Assembly: GCA_010015675.1 (NCBI GenBank)
Contig: ML976995.1
Coordinates: forward strand, 62,001 to 126,000
Direction of reading: 5' to 3'
Origin: Byssothecium circinans
Taxonomy: Eukaryota > Ascomycota > Dothideomycetes > Pleosporales > Massarinaceae
Length of the DNA stretch: 64,000 bases
In this document: positions 58,542-64,000 of the stretch, piece after piece
Numbering within the stretch: the first letter of the stretch is position 1
Layout of the letters: each line of letters starts with the position of its first letter
Translations under genes and position numbers: made by a program
Notes under the pieces: model-generated
The model's database searches: none
Told to the model about the DNA's origin: nothing
The model's input: only the letters and a program-made list of their open reading frames with translations

Positions 58542-61500
58542 CTAGTACCGACGACCATACCCCTCATCGCCTCCTCCATACCCACCACCAGATCCCCCAT
58601 AGCCACCTCCGCTCTGGTGCCTGCGCTCTCCGTGCTCATCTTCGTCACGACGTCCACCATAGCCGCCCTGCTCCTGGCTTCCATAAGATTGTTCCTGACG
58701 GGCATACCCGCCGCCGCCGCCGCTACCGTAAGAGTCGCCTCCATAGCCAGAGCTTTCTTGACGGCCGTAAGACTGCTCTTGGCGGCCGTGACTGCCACCA
58801 CCTCCGCCAGAGCTATAAGAATCTCCCCCGTAACCAGAAGACTGTTGACGGCCACTGTAGCCACCTCCGGAGCTGTACGAGTCGCCGCCGTAGCCCTGCT
58901 GAGCACCGCCCGAGCTGTACGAATCTTGACCATAACCCGAGCGCTCTTCACGGCTATGGCTGCCGCTACTGCCCCCGCGTCCATATCCTCCGCTCTCACC
59001 TCCGTAGTCACCCGAGCGCCGTTTAGGGCTCTTGCTCTTTCGCTTGTGCTCCCCTGAACGACGTTTGTGAGCTTCATTGTCAGAGTCTTCATTGCCACTA
59101 CCGTATTTCTTGTGCTTTTGCTGCTCCTTCTCACGTTTCTTTTGCTCCTCTTTCTCGCGTTTCTTTTGCTCCTTACGTTGACGCTTCTCGTAATCGTCTT
59201 CATCACCAGATTTCTCATCTTCGGAGCCGTACTTCTTACCATGTTTCCTGACCATCATTAGTAGCTGACTAAAACGTTCAGATGGGTCGACCTACTTCTT
59301 ATCCTCCTTGTAGTACTCGCCCTGACGATCGAAGCCTTCGCGACGTTGCTCGGTTTGATATTGATTGCCGCTCTCATAGCGGCGCTCCTCATGGCGTTCA
59401 TAGCCCCCGGAGCCGCCGTAGCTGGAAGTCTGAACACTCTGCTGGTAGCCATAAGATCCGCCACTCGCGTCTTGCTCATGGCGGGAATACTCCTCTCGGC
59501 GTCCTCCACCGGAGTATTGAGTCTGACTGTACTGTGCCTGCCCGTGGCGCTCGGAGTCATCGTTTGACTTCTTCTTGTGGTGGCCTGATTCGGAATATGT
59601 CTGAGTGTAAGAGCCATCGTCGTCATGCTTCGAGCTCTTCTTGCTTTTCTTCTCATCGTCTCCAAATGCACCACCGAGGAGAGAACTGCCAAGACCCCCA
59701 ACAAAACCGCCAACAACGCTACCCAAGGCGCCTCCTCCAACGGCCTCGCTGGCGAGCTTCCCAGCTTGGTTGCCGACCTCCTGGAACTGCTGGTTGCCTC
59801 CGCCCTTGTTGCCCCTGGGAAGGCCACCGAAATCATTCGCCATACCAATAGGCTTGCAACATCCGTGACCGCTATCGGGATCGCCAATGTGGTTTTCATG
59901 GTTAAAAACCCCCTCGCGGGAGAGCGCCTTGCGCAACTTTGGATTGTCTGCAGATCTCCACCAGTCCACAACGGCGGAGAACATAACCTGACGGCCTTCG
60001 TTGACCTTTTTGACGGTCTCGGCATTCCGCTGAGCAGGGTGATGGAACACTGTTTTAATGATGATGTCGATTGTGTCTTCCGGGTCTGCTTCTCCATCCC
60101 AGCACGCAACAATCTGGGGGACCGCCCACTTCAACACCTCAGATGCAACTTGTCCAGCTGGCCTGTTGAGAACGTTGCTGAAGTGATCCTTGGAAAGCAT
60201 ACTGTGGGTAGGATCGGTGGAGTTATCGTCATTGAAAACAATGTGCTGCTTATCACGAGAGCTCGCGATGACTTCACTGGAACCGGTCTCGAGCTCAGTC
60301 TTGACTTGGTTAAGGATGGGAAGAACGAAGGGGGCGAGGAGGCTGAATACAAAGATGCTGACCTGTTCCTGAAGGTTCTCGATGAGCTCAGGAAGGACAG
60401 GGATTTTCTCGATGAACTCTGAGATGGACATCATGATCTCGTCGTGGAATTCCATGACCGGGTAGATCTGTTTCACAAGCTCGCCAATTTGCTGAGTGAA
60501 CTCTTCGGGTTCTTTAGGCGTAATGTGCATGTTGTTCATCTGCGCAGCCTGGGCCTTTTGCTCGAGTTCGTCAGCCTTTCCAGCCTGGTCTTTGCCACCA
60601 AAGATGCCGTCCGGAAGCTGGTTCAAGAGGTCCTTAATCTGGCTTTTGTTCTTGTTACGGCCAGCATCGTTGATGGCGCCCTCGAGTTCATTGAGCTCGG
60701 ATTGTGTGGCTTTGTCGGAAATCTCCCCACAAACGGAGTGCAAAAAGTCAACACCACCGAATGTGCCCGTGACAAGGGGATACACAAATTTTTCGCTATC
60801 TTTGATGCGCATGCGCATGCGCGTATTCTGACCGACATGCGGAAAGACTTCCTCCACTCCAATTTCGATCAAGGCAAGCTCAGTGTAATTGGAGTGAGCA
60901 GAGTAGTCTTCCAAACAGTGTGTGGCGGTACCGAGAAGACGTAGAGCCTCGTAGAAGTCCGGACCACGACCGCCAGAGCGGCGGCCGAGGTCAATGCAGC
61001 GCCGAAGTAAATCGCGGACCATACCAGCGGATGTTGTGATACCCAAATCCTCTGACGCAATATAGTTCTTCAAGCCGGTGCGCTGATCGATACCCAATTC
61101 GCGTCGCTCGTCAACAGGGCCTCGGAGGCGGCGATCATATTGTCTTGCGTCGAGATTGTCGGCATAGTCCTTTGCCGGTTAGTAAGTAGCCAATCCTTCT
61201 ACATTGCAGAATACCTGACTTACCTTGGGGTTATCAATGTGCTCCTCAGGGCGGTAGCAGCCGAGACGTTCGGTAGTGACTTCGAATTCCTTAGTTCCGT
61301 ATCCGAAGCTCATGAAGCCGAGCACCCAGAGCAGGATCCGGATAGCCTCAGCGGAGACCGACTTGACCGTGCCGACCTACGCTAGCGTTAGCCGGCATTC
61401 TCTCTCGCCCACGGTGCCAACTTACATCAACAGCCTGCGAGTAGTCCCGCAGCCAATTTCCAAAATACACCCTCTTGACGTCCATCTTGGAGAACTTCTT

Positions 61501-61692
61501 GCCAGTCTTGCTGCTGATCAGTAGCGTGAGAAGCGTATCCTCAATGTCGCCATGGCGCCAGCGCTCCCCCTCGATCTTGCTGGTACTGGCGATGTTTCCA
61601 GCACCAAAGGCCGCGGTCGGGCGCGTCCAGAGCACCAGCAAAATCAGGCATGGCAGCCAGACGCTTGTCGAGATATTCAGCTTTGGCGGCAT
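58542..61692 (-). CDS. HET-C heterokaryon incompatibility protein
   Basis: Exons 61692-61426, 61376-61224, 61169-59296 and probably 59247-58542; 3000 nt, 999 residues. A signal peptide is visible ([20 protein letters not shown]). The HET-C domain follows: [78 protein letters not shown] and FEFHD-like segments through about residue 580. After a Gly-rich hydrophobic block ([20 protein letters not shown]) the tail is Gln/Ser/Tyr/Gly-rich. The exon 3 frame ends in TAG at 59294-59292; splicing of a 48-nt intron (AA|GTAGGT...GGTCAG, with a TACTAAT branch) removes that stop and adds a Lys-rich then Gly/Tyr/Ser repeat domain ([11 protein letters not shown] units). This gives a length close to known glycine-rich-tailed HET-C proteins. 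Without that splice the protein ends at 765 residues. In Neurospora, het-c alleles control vegetative incompatibility. Confidence 0.88.
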
Positions 61693-63487
61693 AGCTGAAC
61701 TTCTTCCTCTGTCGTGGTGGATGGGAAAAAGGGCTTGTGTAGTAGATGGGAGAAGGCGGGGTACAGGATTTCACTGCTATTTGGCAGTAGCGGTAAGCTC
61801 GAGCCTGAAACTCGTTTGCAATGCGGCGTTTGTAGCAATATCAATTGAAGAGGAGAACGGTGAGAGCGTTTGCAAGAGGGACGCACGTAAGCATAGGATT
61901 TGTCCTGTTGTTGATCAGTTGACGCAACTCTCGTTTCAGCTTGGATGTGATGGCGGGGCAATGGCAGCTGCCAAGGACAGAAATGGTATGACATAATGAG
62001 GGGCGCCATCTTCGTCAGATCGTCTGAAAATCCTTAATGCTTGCTTTGACTTCAATCAGGACATGTTTCTTCTTCGGTTTTAAAAACCACGAGATTTGAT
62101 GTCTGGGAGAATTGAAGGGGTGGAGTTGGCCCTGGGGGGTATGTGGTCACGTGAATGGAGCCGTTCCACGCCTTCACATGCGGCCAACAACACCCAGGCA
62201 GGACCCTCAACGTTCGAAGGCGCACTCGTCGAAGAAGATATACAACCACCCACACACCCGCCTCGCTTCACCAGATCCCAGCGGCATTTGCCTCAAGAAG
62301 CCCTATATGCGGCAACCATTCTGCGAACACACCTCCGCTATTGCCCCCTGTCTATCTCTTCTGACGCCATGCATACCTCCTCCTCCTTCCCTAAATAGCG
62401 CGCCTCCGGACATGAACCACATAACGACCATTCTACGCAAATGAAGAGAAATTGACCAAAGGAAAATGTCCGGCTCGGCCATTGAAGAGGGTCAGAGGCA
62501 AAGTGCGCCCCGCAATCAATATCTGACGTCGGTGCCCGGACGCGTACGGAAGATGCCGTACCCTACTCTCAACAAACGCACCTATTCAAAAGCAGTCGCA
62601 GGGTTACATGGGAGTGGGGTACCTGCTGTGGACCCTAGACATGTTCGACTCTACGTTTTTGACAGTTAACGTTCGCTAATCGGTGGCCAGCTGTGTCTCT
62701 TACATAAGGGTCTTTTGCAGCAAGGAGAGCGGCAGCACGACCCATATCGACGGAAACGGGAATTGCGGAAAATTTCGGGCAGGACGCGTCATGCCGAAAG
62801 GAGACAAGTTGCAAAGGAAAGGGATCGGTTGCGCGCATAACATGACGGGACATTTGTTGATATTGACATGTGTGCTAGTTGAGACGGGTACGAAGGTGCG
62901 AAGCGGATACGAAAACCTTGTCTCGGGCGTCCCAAGCTGCCAACTAGCATGACGGGTACATGATTTTGACATCTTGGTCACACTCACTCTTGAGGCACTC
63001 AAGCGCAGCAATGTGTTCGCTGTTCTGTTGCGGAACACAGTCGTACAGACATTGGTCCCGCTGTCAGTAATGGTGACTGTGATAACTATAGAGCTGTCAA
63101 AAATTGGTGCGGCGTCGTCTCTGTGCCTATCCGTTGGCAGAGCGCCAGCCCACGTTGCTGTGCAACGTGAGAGCGTTGTTTCTGCTGTAATACACCCGCT
63201 CTGCGCTGTAACGTGTACCTTCGTGATACCTCGCAAAAAGAAACATCGCGCTAGCGCTTGCTTGCATTTTGACAGGACGCACAAGGTGACACGAGGAGGA
63301 AGTGACAGCTGTAAGTCGGCCGACTGAGCCATCCAATTCCATTTCTTCTTCTCTCGCAGGATGCTTCTGTGCGTCAAGGGGTGACAGCAATGCAAGGCCT
63401 TTTTGTTGTTGGGGTACAACAGTTCTGCGGAGGGATATTTTGGCTCTATTTGTAATGCGTCTTGACGCCATACTCCACATGGAAGCA
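61693..63487. other. Intergenic, 1.8 kb
   Basis: 5' region of HET-C and 3' flank of MDM12. No ORF with motif or codon bias is supported on either strand. Confidence 0.4.
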
Positions 63488-64000
63488 TCAAACGAGGAAT
63501 GTCCAGAAGCTGGGATAGACAAACTCGTCTTCGAAGATGCGCCTAACCTGTTCTAGCACAAAAGACTCCACTTTGCCTACATTCTTCAGGACTTGCTTGC
63601 CATTTCCTTTGTCGCCAATTTCGCTCTCCACTTTGATATGCTCAAGTAGCCCGCCGATCCTGGGACGCTGTATGGAATGGTACTCTTGCTCCTGCGAGTC
63701 CAGCTGGAGAGAGTCAAGGTGGGTCTCGCCGCCGACCAGCGCATCTGCGTCATCGGGAGATAGAAAGCAAAAGTGAGCGCGTTTCTTGATGTGAGCTAGG
63801 ATAGCGACCCCGTCAAAGTCCAAGCCAGTGATGTTTAGCTTGAGCGGGATACCCACGAAGCTTGGCATGGGATAGTCTAGGAGAATTTCCGCGGTTAGCG
63901 ACATTTTGACATCTCCAGCGTACTGCACATGTGTGACGACCTGGATGTCTTCGGGACTCTTCTCACGCATGCGAGGTGGTGTCGCAGAAGGTGTGCTGTC
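63488..64000 (-). CDS. mdm12: Mitochondrial distribution and morphology protein 12 (C-terminal part, cut by window edge)
   Basis: About 170 C-terminal residues, open to the right edge; the start lies beyond 64000. The end of the SMP lipid-binding domain is clear: [56 protein letters not shown], then [20 protein letters not shown] and the family end [23 protein letters not shown]12 is a cytosolic subunit of the ERMES complex that tethers ER to mitochondria and moves phospholipids. A short insert ([20 protein letters not shown]) separates the last two blocks, a place where ascomycete proteins vary in length. No intron is visible in this part. Confidence 0.95.
   Translation of the reverse strand, partial: DSTPSATPPRMREKSPEDIQVVTHVQYAGDVKMSLTAEILLDYPMPSFVGIPLKLNITGLDFDGVAILAHIKKRAHFCFLSPDDADALVGGETHLDSLQLDSQEQEYHSIQRPRIGGLLEHIKVESEIGDKGNGKQVLKNVGKVESFVLEQVRRIFEDEFVYPSFWTFLV

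Noticed and set aside
58542..59258. Separate Gly-rich protein gene of 238 residues
   Set aside because: A 48-nt intron with good acceptor and branch site joins it in frame to HET-C, whose relatives have such a tail; kept as the less likely alternative.
1..64000. CRISPR arrays, rRNA genes, bacterial-style operons
   Set aside because: No spaced direct repeats or rRNA signatures seen; the genome is eukaryotic with spliced genes.

Overview
The window is nuclear DNA of a filamentous ascomycete (Pezizomycotina; Dothideomycetes is my best guess, by inference only). Genes carry many short GT-AG introns of about 45-135 nt with CTAAC-like branch sites. Several gene types are typical of mould fungi: HET domain, HET-C, LaeA-like methyltransferase, UstYa-like/DUF3328, MDM12 and fungal ELL. 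Gene models were spliced by hand by following reading frame, splice sites and family motifs. Where a full exon chain is given, the exon lengths sum to whole codons.

Layout. 0-7 kb: 5' end of a mitochondrial acyl-CoA dehydrogenase (-), a disrupted REI1-like ribosome-biogenesis gene (+), an APH-family kinase-fold gene (-) with an early amber stop, and a 1.3-kb Tc1/mariner transposon with a dead transposase. 7-24 kb: sparse DNA holding a LaeA-like methyltransferase (8 exons), an APC-superfamily permease (6 exons) and an F-box-like gene, with a 7.6-kb stretch in which I see no gene. 24-49 kb: a housekeeping block with a RING-H2 membrane protein, SREBP-type bHLH factor, 2OG-Fe(II) oxygenase, RAX1-like RGS protein, RMND1/DUF155 protein, UBE2C-type E2, ELL elongation factor, DUF2237 protein, UstYa-like protein and a conserved fungal protein. 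48.5-61.7 kb: an accessory island with two paralogous kinase-like genes (one intact, one with two in-frame stops), a PD-(D/E)XK-nuclease-like gene, a HET-domain gene and a HET-C gene. The window ends in the 3' half of MDM12 (-).

The most interesting region is the 48.5-61.7 kb island. Two allorecognition-type genes (HET domain, HET-C) lie beside kinase-like and nuclease-like genes, a decaying paralogue, and a cluster of five copies of one 13-bp palindrome-like motif. Whether these genes act together is inference. Elsewhere, three unrelated genes (APH-like, transposase, kinase-like copy) are interrupted by TAG codons in otherwise open frames, which fits C-to-T or G-to-A decay such as RIP.
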